Part shown: in pieces, positions 53,901-63,506 of the stretch
Layout: each line of letters starts with the position of its first letter
Numbering within the stretch: position 1 is the first letter of the stretch
Notes under the pieces: model-generated
What the model saw: only the letters and a program-made list of their open reading frames with translations
The model's database searches: none
What the model was told of the DNA's origin: nothing
Program-made: the position numbers and the translations under genes
Assembly (NCBI GenBank): GCA_947502145.1
Contig: CANMYO010000003.1
Location: forward strand, 62,001-126,000
Length of the DNA stretch: 64,000 nucleotides
DNA from: an uncultured Paracoccaceae bacterium
Lineage (GTDB): Bacteria; Pseudomonadota; Alphaproteobacteria; Rhodobacterales; Rhodobacteraceae
Direction of reading: 5' to 3'

Positions 53901-55856
53901 ATGACCGACAGCGCCAACCTTTATCCGCCAAGCGCCGAAAACGCTGCAAAAGCCCATGCAGACAAGGCAACCTACGAAAAGATGTATGCAGAGTCGATCT
54001 CTGATCCCGGCGCGTTTTGGGGCGAACATGGCAAGCGGATTGACTGGATCAAGCCCTATTCAAAGGTCAAGGATACATCTTTTGCGCCGGGCAACGTCAG
54101 CATCAAGTGGTACGAGGATGGCACGCTGAATGTCAGCGCAAATTGCATTGACCGGCATTTGGCCACCCGTGGTGAGCAGACTGCGATCATCTGGGAACCC
54201 GACAGCCCGGAGGAGGCGGCGCAGCATATCACCTATCGTGAACTGCACGCGAAGGTCAGCAAATTCGCCAATGTTCTCAAGGAAATGGGTGTGGGAAAAG
54301 GGGACCGCGTTGTCATTTACATGCCAATGATCCCCGAGGCCGCATATGCGATGTTGGCGTCGGCGCGTATCGGGGCGATACATTCGATCGTTTTTGCTGG
54401 GTTCTCGGCGGATGCCTTGGCGGCCCGCATATCGGGGTCACAGGCCAAGGTGGTGATCACCGCGGATGGGGCGCCACGCGGCGGTCGCGTGACAAACCTG
54501 AAGGACAGCGTCAATCAGGCGTTGATCAACGTGATGCATGACTGCAAATGCCTGTGCGTTCGCCGCACCGGGCAGCAGATCGCATGGCGTGCTGAGGGTG
54601 ACTATTGGCTGCACGAGATGGAAGAGTCCGTCAGTGCCGACTGTCCGCCCGAGGAGATGGCAGCAGAAGACCCGCTCTTCATCCTTTATACCTCAGGCTC
54701 GACAGGACAGCCCAAGGGCGTGGTGCATTCCACTGGCGGCTACATTGTCTACGCCAGCATGACCCATCAATACACGTTTGATTACCACGACGGTGACGTG
54801 TTCTGGTGTACGGCGGACGTGGGTTGGGTCACCGGACATAGTTACATTGTCTATGGTCCGCTGGCGAATGGCGCGACAACGCTGATGTTCGAGGGCGTGC
54901 CGACATTCCCCGATGCCGGGCGGTTCTGGGCGACCTGCGAAAAGCACAAAGTGAACCAGTTCTACACCGCGCCCACCGCAATTCGCGCGCTGATGGGGAA
55001 GGGGGATGACTGGGTGTCAAAGTATGATCTGTCCGATCTCAAGGTGCTAGGCACCGTGGGTGAACCGATCAACCCGGAGGCCTGGAACTGGTATCACAAC
55101 GTTGTCGGCAAGGGGCAGGTGCCGATTGTCGATACCTGGTGGCAAACTGAAACCGGCGGGCATCTGTTGACGCCGCTGCCCGGGGCCACAGCGACAAAGC
55201 CCGGCTCTGCCACCTTGCCGTTCTTTGGAATCCAGCCGGTGATCCTGGAGCCGACATCGGGAGAGGAAATTACGGATACCACGGCCGAGGGTGTGCTTTG
55301 CATTCGCGATAGCTGGCCGGCGCAGATGCGCACGGTCTGGGGTGATCACGCGCGGTTTGAGAAGACCTATTTCGCCGACTACAAGAACTACTATTTCACG
55401 GGTGACGGCTGCCGGCGCGACGAAGATGGCTATTACTGGATTACCGGCCGGGTAGATGACGTGATCAACGTCTCGGGCCACCGGATGGGCACTGCTGAGG
55501 TTGAAAGCGCGCTTGTCGCCCATGCTGCCGTATCAGAGGCCGCCGTGGTCGGGTATCCACATGATATCAAGGGGCAAGGCATATATGCATATGTCACGCT
55601 GATGGGCGGGCGGGAACCATCAGAAGAGCTGCGCAAGGAGCTGGAAACCTGGGTACGCTCTGAAATCGGTCCGATTGCAAAGCCGGATCTGATCCAATGG
55701 GCGCCGGGCCTGCCAAAGACGCGGTCAGGCAAGATCATGCGCCGCATTTTGCGCAAGATTGCGGAGGATGACTTTGGCGCGCTGGGCGATACATCCACGT
55801 TGGCCGAACCTGAGGTGGTGGACGACCTGATCGAAAATCGCATGAACCGGTCATAG
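53901..55856 (+). CDS. acsA: Acetyl-CoA synthetase
   Basis: 651 residues, full length. Activates acetate to acetyl-CoA through acetyl-AMP. Start ATG with GGGGGGAA upstream. Motifs: [16 protein letters not shown] (P-loop) near residue 260, [32 protein letters not shown] cut as [13 protein letters not shown], and the regulated Lys motif TRSGKIMRR near 605, target of acetylation. Divergent from the ydcF-type gene. Confidence 0.97.
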   Translation: MTDSANLYPPSAENAAKAHADKATYEKMYAESISDPGAFWGEHGKRIDWIKPYSKVKDTSFAPGNVSIKWYEDGTLNVSANCIDRHLATRGEQTAIIWEPDSPEEAAQHITYRELHAKVSKFANVLKEMGVGKGDRVVIYMPMIPEAAYAMLASARIGAIHSIVFAGFSADALAARISGSQAKVVITADGAPRGGRVTNLKDSVNQALINVMHDCKCLCVRRTGQQIAWRAEGDYWLHEMEESVSADCPPEEMAAEDPLFILYTSGSTGQPKGVVHSTGGYIVYASMTHQYTFDYHDGDVFWCTADVGWVTGHSYIVYGPLANGATTLMFEGVPTFPDAGRFWATCEKHKVNQFYTAPTAIRALMGKGDDWVSKYDLSDLKVLGTVGEPINPEAWNWYHNVVGKGQVPIVDTWWQTETGGHLLTPLPGATATKPGSATLPFFGIQPVILEPTSGEEITDTTAEGVLCIRDSWPAQMRTVWGDHARFEKTYFADYKNYYFTGDGCRRDEDGYYWITGRVDDVINVSGHRMGTAEVESALVAHAAVSEAAVVGYPHDIKGQGIYAYVTLMGGREPSEELRKELETWVRSEIGPIAKPDLIQWAPGLPKTRSGKIMRRILRKIAEDDFGALGDTSTLAEPEVVDDLIENRMNRS

Positions 55857-55949
55857 GGATTAACCCTTTCTTTCGGTTCTGCGGGATTTTTGCGGCTTGA
55901 TCTGCTAGGATCGTCCCCGTGGTGGGGCGATCTGAGAACAGGTGAAGAC

Positions 55950-56315
55950 ATGGTGATTAATCCCGTGGCAGTGGTCAATATGCCCACCGTTGTGCAAGGC
56001 GCTGGACGTGATCCGTCGGGGCCGGAGGGCATGGCAAAGCCACAACAAGGCGCGCCTCTGGCCACCGCCAACACCGCCAAGGGTACGGTTGAATTGCCAA
56101 TGACCGCGCGGGTGCCGGCGCCAGAAGCCTTTGCGCGGATCAGCAAGGCAACGTCGCAATCCGTGTTACAGGCCAAGGCAGAGGCCGCACGCATGAAGGC
56201 AGAGGCGGACCGGGCCCACACCAAAGCCATGGCTGCAAGTTATGAGTTTCAGGCAGAATCGCGCAGCCGTGCCATAGACGACGCGGTCATTATTCCGGAC
56301 TCTGAATACGTCTAG
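55950..56315 (+). CDS. Small hypothetical protein with Ala/Lys/Glu helix
   Basis: 121 residues from ATG (MVINPVAVVNMPTVVQ), preceded by GGTGAAGAC with only a weak ribosome site. Low-complexity middle (GPEGMAKPQQGAPLATAN) then a charged amphipathic helix LQAKAEAARMKAEADRAHTKA, likely a coiled coil, ending in an acidic tail. No signal peptide, no family recognised. Its stop overlaps that of the convergent hemerythrin gene by four bases. Confidence 0.65.
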   Translation: MVINPVAVVNMPTVVQGAGRDPSGPEGMAKPQQGAPLATANTAKGTVELPMTARVPAPEAFARISKATSQSVLQAKAEAARMKAEADRAHTKAMAASYEFQAESRSRAIDDAVIIPDSEYV

Positions 56316-56878
56316 ATATCGAAACCATATTTCAGGATCACCGGGACGATCAGTTCTTCCTCGTCGGTGAGGTGGCGATCAAGCAGCCTGTGCAATGTCT
56401 GCAACTCGCTTCGTAATCGGTCCGCTGCGGTTTGCAGTTGATCCCGATTATCGAGGACGTTGATCGTGCCATTTGCTGCGCCAACAAAGTTTGACAGATA
56501 CTGGTCAATCGCGTGATGGTCCTGATCCAGAATCTCAAACCCTTTTGAGATGCGCTGATCCTTTTGCGACAGCACGGGGAAGTAATGGGTATCCTCGATC
56601 GTGTGGTGTTCGTGCAGCCCGTTCACAAACATCCCGCCGTAGCGTGACATCATCGCGCCAAACCTGCGCGGGTCCAGATCGCGATCCAAAAGGCGTTCTG
56701 TCGTTGTTGTCATTTCGGTCAGGATCCGGCGGAACATCAGGTGGCGGTCCAGCCAAAAGCGGATCAGATCGTCAAATCCGGGGTCCGTCGTCCACCCGTC
56801 TTTCGGGTAGCTTTGCAGCAGAACATGTAACGGTTCCGGCAGGCCAGTGCGGTATTCAAGGGAAAGCGGATCGCGCAT
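56312..56878 (-). CDS. Hemerythrin HHE-domain protein
   Basis: 188 residues, four-helix bundle with di-iron ligands: His in DRHLMFRRIL, His-x-x-x-Glu in GLHEHHTIEDTHYFP, His in LDQDHHAIDQYL and His-x-x-x-Glu in LDRHLTDEEELIVPVI. Probably senses or handles O2 or NO, or acts in iron repair. ATG MRDPLSLEY preferred over the track start four codons upstream. Confidence 0.88.
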   Translation of the reverse strand: MRDPLSLEYRTGLPEPLHVLLQSYPKDGWTTDPGFDDLIRFWLDRHLMFRRILTEMTTTTERLLDRDLDPRRFGAMMSRYGGMFVNGLHEHHTIEDTHYFPVLSQKDQRISKGFEILDQDHHAIDQYLSNFVGAANGTINVLDNRDQLQTAADRLRSELQTLHRLLDRHLTDEEELIVPVILKYGFDI

Positions 56879-57061
56879 GGGGCGAATCACCTATTGGAGT
56901 CTGGGGCGCGCATCTGGATGCAGCACGAAGGATCGACCGTGCAGCAATTGTTTGCGGGATTGGGGGCAAAGTGTCCATATATTGCGCCGCTTCACGGTGA
57001 AATTGGCAGTTCGCGTTTTCCGCAGGGTCACAATGACATCCCCCTTGCCATTTGGGCATTC

Positions 57062-57130
57062 GTCTCAAAAGATGAGACATCGGCCCACGTAGCGCGTGGG
57101 CATGACTTATGCAGGATCGGTTAACGATCC
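57062..57130 (+). promoter_or_regulatory. Three consecutive 6-5-6 palindromes in the oppA leader
   Basis: GTCTCA-AAAGA-TGAGAC (57062-57078), CCCACG-TAGCG-CGTGGG (57084-57100) and GGATCG-GTTAA-CGATCC (57114-57130). Each is a perfect 6-bp inverted repeat with a 5-base spacer, but the sequences differ. They end 18 bases before the oppA ATG and could be protein operators or a structured RNA leader. Confidence 0.55.
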
Positions 57131-57148
57131 GCTATTTGGGAGACTTAC

Positions 57149-58783
57149 ATGACATTTTCACACAAGATGATGGCCTCAACCGCGGCACTACTGATTGCAA
57201 GCAGCAGTACAGTTTGGGCGGACGGTCACGCCACGCATCCGGAAACCGGCGAGACGCTGGCAACGGATCAGACATTTACCTATCGCGATCTGGACGAAAG
57301 CCCCTCGATTGATCCGGGCGTTGCCGAAGACAGCGCCGGTGGTGATATCCTGCGTGACCTTTTTGAAGGCCTCTACAATCAGGCCGCAGACGGCAGCCTC
57401 GAGCCGGGCGTCGCCCTGAGCCACACGGTCAGCGACGACAATCTGGTTTACACATTTACCTTGCGTGACAATGCGAAGTGGTCGGACGGATCACCTGTCA
57501 CCGCTGGCGATTTTGAATATGCTTGGAAGCGTGCAGCCTCGCCCGAGCTGGCCAGCCCTTACAGCTGGTACATTGAGCTGATGGCAATCGAGAACGCGGC
57601 CGCCGTTATTGCAGGCGAAATGGACCCGTCCGAAATGGGCGTGACCGCGATTGATGACACGACGCTGGAAGTTCGCCTGTCGCAGCCGCTGCCGTACTTT
57701 GACCAGATGGTCACCCACTTCACCACCTTCCCGGTGCCGGAAGCCGTAATTGCAGAGCATGGCGCCGAGTGGACCAAGCCGGGCAACATGGTGTCCAACG
57801 GTGCCTATGTGCTGACCGAACATGTGCCACAGGAAAAGCTGGTCCGTGAGCGCAACGAAATGTACTGGGACAACGCCAATACGATCATCGACAAGACCAC
57901 ATCACTGGTGATCAACGATGAAAACGTTGCGCTGACGCGGTATCTCGCTGGGGAACTGGACCGCACCGATGTGCCCGCAGGGCAATTCCCGGCGTTGCAG
58001 GCCGAATATCCTGATCAGGCTGTTTCTGTTCCGCTGGCATGTTCCTATTATTACACCGTCAATATGACCGACACGACAAATCCGGCGCTGTTGGATCCAA
58101 AGGTGCGTCAGGCGCTGTCCCTCGCGGTCAATCGCGATGTGGTGGTCGAGGCCGTTCTGGCCGGTGGTCAAAAACCAGCCTATACGTTCACCCATTGGGC
58201 GACAGCCGGGTTTGAAACACCTGACACCCCAATCGCCGGGATGAGCCAGGAAGAGCGTGACGCCAAGGCCAAGGAACTGATGGCCGAAGCCGGTTACGGG
58301 CCCGACAACCCGCTGTCGGTGAACCTGATCTACAACACTTCTGAAGCGCACAAATCCGTCGCGATTGCGATCACCCAGATGTGGAAGCAGACATTGGGTG
58401 TTGAGACGGAACTGGCAAACCAGGAATGGCAGACATTCCTCGAAACACGCGGCAATCAGGATTATGAACTTGCCCGTGCCGGCTGGTGCGCCGACTACAA
58501 CGAGGCGTCAACCTTCCTTGATCTGATGCAGTCCGAGTCTGGCTATAACGACGCCAAATACGTCAACGCCCGCGTTGATGAGTTGCTTGCCGAAGCCAAG
58601 ACCTCTGACAACCCACAGGCTGCCTATACCGAAGTTGAGCAGATCATCAGCGCTGAAGTGCCGATCATTCCGATCTACCACTACGCCGCGGTCAAGATGT
58701 TTGCTGAAAACCTCGAAGGCTGGCCTTTGGAGAACTTCCAGCAGAATTGGTATTCAAAAGACCTCTATAAGGTTGCTGAATAA
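57149..58783 (+). CDS. oppA: Oligopeptide ABC transporter substrate-binding protein
   Basis: 544 residues, periplasmic. Signal peptide MTFSHKMMASTAALLIASSS. SBP_bac_5 family: TFTLRDNAKWSDGSPVTAGDF near residue 95, the segment ASPYSWYIELM, a Cys in SVPLACSYYYTVNMTD shared with OppA proteins, and the closing PIIPIYHYAAVKM. ATG has TTGGGAGAC upstream. First gene of oppABCDF; a strong hairpin follows it. Confidence 0.95.
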   Translation: MTFSHKMMASTAALLIASSSTVWADGHATHPETGETLATDQTFTYRDLDESPSIDPGVAEDSAGGDILRDLFEGLYNQAADGSLEPGVALSHTVSDDNLVYTFTLRDNAKWSDGSPVTAGDFEYAWKRAASPELASPYSWYIELMAIENAAAVIAGEMDPSEMGVTAIDDTTLEVRLSQPLPYFDQMVTHFTTFPVPEAVIAEHGAEWTKPGNMVSNGAYVLTEHVPQEKLVRERNEMYWDNANTIIDKTTSLVINDENVALTRYLAGELDRTDVPAGQFPALQAEYPDQAVSVPLACSYYYTVNMTDTTNPALLDPKVRQALSLAVNRDVVVEAVLAGGQKPAYTFTHWATAGFETPDTPIAGMSQEERDAKAKELMAEAGYGPDNPLSVNLIYNTSEAHKSVAIAITQMWKQTLGVETELANQEWQTFLETRGNQDYELARAGWCADYNEASTFLDLMQSESGYNDAKYVNARVDELLAEAKTSDNPQAAYTEVEQIISAEVPIIPIYHYAAVKMFAENLEGWPLENFQQNWYSKDLYKVAE

Positions 58784-58799
58784 CCTGACTGTCTGAACG

Positions 58800-58841
58800 G
58801 CCGCGCCCCTGTTTGTCAGGGGCGCGGCGCTTTTATTGTTT
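58800..58841 (+). terminator. Strong hairpin/terminator between oppA and oppB
   Basis: Perfect 12-bp stem GCCGCGCCCCTG / CAGGGGCGCGGC with a 5-base loop, then GCTTTTATTGTTT. Placed 16 bases after the oppA stop and before oppB, it should lower transcription of the membrane components relative to the binding protein, or protect the oppA mRNA 3' end. Confidence 0.85.
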
Positions 58842-58867
58842 CGCGACCAACAGCGGACCCCTGACAT

Positions 58868-59875
58868 ATGCTTAGCTTTATCGCGCGCCGCCTTTCGGTG
58901 GCCATCCCGACGCTATTGATCCTTGTCGTTCTCAGCTTTGTGCTGATGTATTCGGCCCCCGGTGGCCCCTTCAATTCAGAAAGGCCCTTACCGCCTCAGG
59001 TGCTGGCCAACATCGAAGCCAAATATGGCCTTGATCAACCGTTCTGGAAGCAGATCGTCAACTACGTCTGGTCGGTCACCACCCAGTTCGATTTCGGTCC
59101 GTCGTTTCAGTACAAGGACAGGACCGTCAATGACGTAATCGCGCAGGGATTTCCGGTGACGTTGACCTATGGGTTCTGGTCGTTCGTCGTGGCCGTGGTG
59201 GTCGGCGTGTCGCTTGGGATCGCCGCGGCGATCAAGCAGAATTCATGGCTGGACTATCTGGCGGTCGGAATCTCTGTTGGCGCGCAGGTCTTGCCCAACT
59301 TTGTGATGGCACCGCTGCTGACGCTGGGGCTGACGCTGGGATGGTTCTGGATGACCGGAGCCGCACTGCTGCCCGGCGGCGGATGGGAAGGCGGCGTCAT
59401 CGTCGCAGCCTGCGCCGAAAAGGATAACTTTTGCTTTGGTCTGCCCTGGGGTGGCGCCTGGCGGTTTGATTATCTGATTATGCCGGTTATCGCACTTTCG
59501 ACATCGTACATGGCCAGTATCGCGCGGATTACGCGCTCTTCGATGCTGGAAGTCCTGAACACAAATTTCATCCGTACCGCCAAGGCCAAGGGCCTGCCGA
59601 TGGGCCGGGTGATCCGCAAACACGCGCTGAAGCCGACAATGCTGCCAGTCCTGTCCTACCTTGGACCGGCCTTCGTGGGCATGATCACCGGCTCGGTGAT
59701 TATTGACGTGTTCTTTTCCACCGGCGGGATTGGCCAGTTCTTTGTGAATTCGGCCTTCAACCGCGATTACTCTGTCATCATGGGCATCACGATCCTCGTG
59801 GGTGCGCTGACGATGTTTTTCAACCTTGTGGTCGATATCCTTTACGCATGGATTGACCCCAAGATCAGATATTGA
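58868..59875 (+). CDS. oppB: Oligopeptide ABC transporter permease OppB
   Basis: 335 residues, six membrane helices. N-terminal FIARRLSVAIPTLLILVVLSF and PGGPF are typical of OppB/DppB. The EAA coupling loop is RSSMLEVLNTNFIRTAKAKG near residue 235. A longer periplasmic insert between helices (GGWEGGVIVAACAEKDNF) matches OppB more than DppB. Confidence 0.95.
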   Translation: MLSFIARRLSVAIPTLLILVVLSFVLMYSAPGGPFNSERPLPPQVLANIEAKYGLDQPFWKQIVNYVWSVTTQFDFGPSFQYKDRTVNDVIAQGFPVTLTYGFWSFVVAVVVGVSLGIAAAIKQNSWLDYLAVGISVGAQVLPNFVMAPLLTLGLTLGWFWMTGAALLPGGGWEGGVIVAACAEKDNFCFGLPWGGAWRFDYLIMPVIALSTSYMASIARITRSSMLEVLNTNFIRTAKAKGLPMGRVIRKHALKPTMLPVLSYLGPAFVGMITGSVIIDVFFSTGGIGQFFVNSAFNRDYSVIMGITILVGALTMFFNLVVDILYAWIDPKIRY

Positions 59876-59886
59876 GGAGAGGCGAG

Positions 59887-60813
59887 ATGTATCCCAATCC
59901 TTCTACCGTCGAAGCGCTTGAGGACGCGGCCCTTCTGGCCGAGGTTCAGGGGCGATCACTTTGGGCTGATGCGCGGACCCGCTTTTTCCGCAACAAGGCG
60001 GCTGTCGTTTCGCTTGTGGTTTTGGCGCTGATCGCCTTGTTCGCATTGTTTGGTCAGTTTCTGACGCAATATGAGCGTGACACCGTTGATTTCGCGCTGA
60101 TGGGGGCCAACGCCCACAAGGGCGCGCCGTCATTTGAAACGGGCCATTACTTTGGCACGGACAATTCGGGCCGAGACCTGTTTGCGCGGGTGGTGCAGGG
60201 CACCGGGATTTCGCTGATGGTGGGGATCGTCGGCGCGATGGTCGCGGTGATCGTCGGCACGCTATATGGTGCGGTCGCGGGATACTTTGGCGGTCGGATT
60301 GACAACATCATGATGCGGATCGTTGATGTGCTGATGTCGATCCCCTTCATGTTCGTCCTGATCCTGATGCTGGTGATCTTCGGGCGGTCAATCTTCATGC
60401 TGTTTCTTGGGATCGGTCTGATTTCCTGGCTTGATATGGCCCGGATCGCGCGCGGCCAGACCCTGACCATCAAGAACAAGGAGTTTGTCGAGGTCGCCCA
60501 TGCGACCGGGGTGCATCCGATGAAGATCATCCTGCGCCATATCGTGCCCAATCTGCTGGGAATCGTGATCGTTTATGCGACACTTCTGGTGCCATCCATG
60601 ATCATCTTTGAGAGTTTCATCAGCTTTCTGGGCCTTGGCGTGCAGGAACCCAATACCTCGCTTGGGGCGCTGATTTCAGAAGGTGCCGGGTCGATGCAGT
60701 ATGGCACCCTTTGGCAGCTGATTTTCCCGCTGATCTTCTTTGTGCTGACGATCTTCTCATTTTTCTTCGTAGGCGATGGCCTGCGGGATGCACTTGACCC
60801 GAAAGACCGCTGA
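59887..60813 (+). CDS. oppC: Oligopeptide ABC transporter permease OppC
   Basis: 308 residues; the ATG with GAGGAGAGG upstream is preferred over the track TTG. Front segment typical of OppC (SLWADARTRFFRNKAAVVSL), FGTDNSGRDLFARVVQGT, EAA loop VEVAHATGVHPMKIILRHIVPN, and a C-terminus LRDALDPKDR. Pairs with OppB. Confidence 0.95.
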   Translation: MYPNPSTVEALEDAALLAEVQGRSLWADARTRFFRNKAAVVSLVVLALIALFALFGQFLTQYERDTVDFALMGANAHKGAPSFETGHYFGTDNSGRDLFARVVQGTGISLMVGIVGAMVAVIVGTLYGAVAGYFGGRIDNIMMRIVDVLMSIPFMFVLILMLVIFGRSIFMLFLGIGLISWLDMARIARGQTLTIKNKEFVEVAHATGVHPMKIILRHIVPNLLGIVIVYATLLVPSMIIFESFISFLGLGVQEPNTSLGALISEGAGSMQYGTLWQLIFPLIFFVLTIFSFFFVGDGLRDALDPKDR

Positions 60814-60815
60814 AC

Positions 60816-61784
60816 ATGAGCTTGCTAAACATTGAAGACCTGCGCGTGAGCTTTACCACCGCGGACGGGGACGTGAACGCGGTCAACGGGGTGAGTTTTG
60901 CCATTGATGCCAAGGAAACGCTGGCCATCGTGGGGGAAAGTGGTTCAGGCAAGAGCCAGACCGCATTTGCGGCGATGGGGCTTTTGGCCAAGAACGGCCG
61001 GGCCACGGGCAAAGTGATGTTTGATGGCACCGACCTACTGACCTTGTCAGAGCGGCAGTTGAACAAGGTGAGGTCCAAACAGGTGTCGATGATCTTTCAG
61101 GATCCGATGACCTCGCTGAACCCATATATTCGGATCTCCGAACAGATGGCTGAAGTGCTGATGCTGCACAAGGGGATGTCAAAGTCTGACGCCATCGCGG
61201 ATTCCGCGCGGATGCTGGACGCGGTCCGCATTCCTGACGCGCGCAATCGCGTGCGGTCATTTCCGCACGAGTTTTCGGGCGGCATGCGACAGCGGATCAT
61301 GATTGCGATGGCTCTGTTGTGTCAGCCCAAGCTACTGATTGCAGATGAGCCGACAACCGCGCTGGATGTGACCGTGCAAGCGCAAATCATGCAATTGCTG
61401 GGCGAAATCCGCGATGAATTCGGAACCGCGATTGTGCTGATCACCCATGATCTGGGGGTTGTGGCCGGCTTCTGCGACCGCACGCTGGTGCTTTATGGTG
61501 GGCAGATCATGGAGGACGGGCCAACCGATACGCTGTTTGCCGATCCATCGCACCCTTATACCCATGGGCTGTTGCGCGCGGTGCCGCGTCTGGACCGTGC
61601 GGATTCAGAACTTGCCACGATCGCGGGTGAGCCGCCGGATATGTCGCGCTTGCCCAAGGGTTGCCCGTTTACGCCACGTTGCGCGATGCGGCGCGACAAT
61701 TGCGCAGCCGACCGTCCGCCACTGGTCGATTTCGCCGGTGATCGCCGCCGGTCCTGCCACATTCCCATCAAGGAGGTCGTCTGA
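60816..61784 (+). CDS. oppD: Oligopeptide ABC transporter ATP-binding protein OppD
   Basis: 322 residues. Walker [13 protein letters not shown], signature [13 protein letters not shown], Walker [15 protein letters not shown], switch LITHDL. C-terminal Opp-type extension with Cys cluster ([15 protein letters not shown]) that in relatives binds FeS. Two bases after oppC; its stop overlaps the oppF ATG. Confidence 0.96.
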   Translation: MSLLNIEDLRVSFTTADGDVNAVNGVSFAIDAKETLAIVGESGSGKSQTAFAAMGLLAKNGRATGKVMFDGTDLLTLSERQLNKVRSKQVSMIFQDPMTSLNPYIRISEQMAEVLMLHKGMSKSDAIADSARMLDAVRIPDARNRVRSFPHEFSGGMRQRIMIAMALLCQPKLLIADEPTTALDVTVQAQIMQLLGEIRDEFGTAIVLITHDLGVVAGFCDRTLVLYGGQIMEDGPTDTLFADPSHPYTHGLLRAVPRLDRADSELATIAGEPPDMSRLPKGCPFTPRCAMRRDNCAADRPPLVDFAGDRRRSCHIPIKEVV

Positions 61785-62788
61785 TGTCTGCGATCCTGTC
61801 TGTCAAAGATCTGTCGGTTACCTTTGATGTGCGCCCGCAGGGGGCCTGGCCCTGGACGCCGCCGCTTAAGCTGCATGCGGTCAGTGAAATGTCATTTGAT
61901 CTGGAGGCCGGGCAATGCCTTGGTGTTGTAGGTGAATCCGGTTCGGGTAAGTCCACGCTCGCGCGGGCAATTGTCGGCACAGTCCCAACGTCGGGCGGGC
62001 AGGTCAACTTCGAAGGCGGCGATCTGGCCAGCATGGGCCCGGCGGAACGGCGCGTGCATCGGCGCGACGTGCAGATGATTTTTCAGGACCCGCTTGCGGC
62101 GCTGAACCCGCGCATGACCGTGGGAGAGATCATTGCCGAACCGCTGGTGACCCATGAACCCGGCGTCAGCCGCGAAGAGCGCAAGAAGCGTGTACGCGAA
62201 CTGATGGAACGGGTCGGGCTGCTGCCAAATCTGATCAATCGCTATCCGCATGAGTTTTCGGGCGGGCAGTGTCAGCGGATCGGCATTGCACGCGCGTTGA
62301 TCCTGAAGCCCAAGCTTTTGATCTGTGATGAACCGGTCTCGGCGCTGGATGTTTCTGTGCAAGCGCAGGTGGTCAATCTGCTGATGGAATTGCAGCGCGA
62401 CATGGGGTTGTCGATGATTTTCATCGCCCATGATCTGAGCGTGGTGAAACATATCAGCGACCAGATCATCGTGATGTATCTGGGGCGCCAGATGGAGATG
62501 GCCACAGCGGAGACGCTGACGACCGTGCCAGAGCATCCTTATACGCAGGCGCTGATTTCGTCGGTGCCGATCCCTGATCCCGTGCTTGAAAAGGCGCGAG
62601 TGCGACCGGTGCTGGAAGGTGAATTGCCCTCACCGCTTGCCCCGCCAAGCGGTTGCGTGTTCCGCACCCGTTGCCCGAAGGCCCAGAACAGCTGTGCGGG
62701 TGATCGCCCCGCGATGCAGGCTTTGGGCAATGGGCACTTTGTTGCCTGCCCTTACCATCAGGCAGAGGAAGTCCTGGCGGCTAGCTGA
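61784..62788 (+). CDS. oppF: Oligopeptide ABC transporter ATP-binding protein OppF
   Basis: 334 residues. Walker [16 protein letters not shown], signature EFSGGQCQRIGIARAL, Walker B LLICDEPVSALDVS, switch FIAHDL, C-terminal SGCVFRTRCPKAQNSC. Completes the importer. Its last 8 bases overlap the convergent unknown gene. Confidence 0.96.
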   Translation: MSAILSVKDLSVTFDVRPQGAWPWTPPLKLHAVSEMSFDLEAGQCLGVVGESGSGKSTLARAIVGTVPTSGGQVNFEGGDLASMGPAERRVHRRDVQMIFQDPLAALNPRMTVGEIIAEPLVTHEPGVSREERKKRVRELMERVGLLPNLINRYPHEFSGGQCQRIGIARALILKPKLLICDEPVSALDVSVQAQVVNLLMELQRDMGLSMIFIAHDLSVVKHISDQIIVMYLGRQMEMATAETLTTVPEHPYTQALISSVPIPDPVLEKARVRPVLEGELPSPLAPPSGCVFRTRCPKAQNSCAGDRPAMQALGNGHFVACPYHQAEEVLAAS

Positions 62789-63506
62789 ACCACAGGCAGA
62801 GCCGGCCAACCGGGGTAAAACCTGCATCGCAGGCTGCCGTCAGCACGTCGTCACGGGCATAGCCGGACACCGGCTGCCCAAGCCCAAATTCATGCGCCAG
62901 GCCGGCAAGCGGGGCAAATGCGTCGTCGCCAAAGACGTTGCTGATCCCGGTGCAGGTCACAGAGCGGTTCGCGATCCCGCCTGCGTCAAATCCGGTGCCG
63001 CGCCTGCGCCCCCAGATCGCGATATCGGGGCGGTCGAGAATGGCGGCCGGAAACTGCACCTTGTCACTGGGGGAGTCTTTGTTCCACGCCGCTTCCCAAA
63101 GGGACAGGTCTGCCGCTGTCCTGATCCGTTCCCACGCCGGGTTGGTGGCGGGTTGCGGCGGGTCGGACTGCCATATCCATGCCGCCTCAAACCCGCGCTT
63201 AAGGCCCTGATCCGCAAGGTTCAGGCGCGAAAAACTGTCCTTGAGTGCAAATCCATTTGTGTCCTTCAGAGCAGCGATCAGGCGCATTTGTGCGGTCACG
63301 GCGTCTGGTGCCAAAGTGACCATCGTGCCGTGATAGGGCGGCGGTGGGTCACGCATGACGAGCGCCTCTTTCAGACGGTCTAAACGGCACCCATGCAGGG
63401 CCGCCATCATCTCGTACCAATCTGCGTTGTTCGCCGCCGCGAGGATGGCTTTGGGATCGGTGTTAATAGTCGCGTTCAAAGAAAATACCGATGCTGGTTT
63501 CGCCAT
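62781..63506 (-). CDS. Hypothetical protein with GNAT-like C-terminal region
   Basis: 241 residues from the ATG inside the tamB 3' end (44-base overlap); a TTG at 63479 is an alternative start. Features: ILAAANNADWYEMMAALHGC, LVMRDPPPPYHGTM and, in the last third, GIANRSVTCTGISNVF and GYARDDVLTAACDAGFTPVGRL, the latter resembling GNAT-type C-termini. Not recognised with certainty; no membrane segment. Downstream of tamB on the same strand. Confidence 0.7.
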   Translation of the reverse strand: MAKPASVFSLNATINTDPKAILAAANNADWYEMMAALHGCRLDRLKEALVMRDPPPPYHGTMVTLAPDAVTAQMRLIAALKDTNGFALKDSFSRLNLADQGLKRGFEAAWIWQSDPPQPATNPAWERIRTAADLSLWEAAWNKDSPSDKVQFPAAILDRPDIAIWGRRRGTGFDAGGIANRSVTCTGISNVFGDDAFAPLAGLAHEFGLGQPVSGYARDDVLTAACDAGFTPVGRLCLWFS

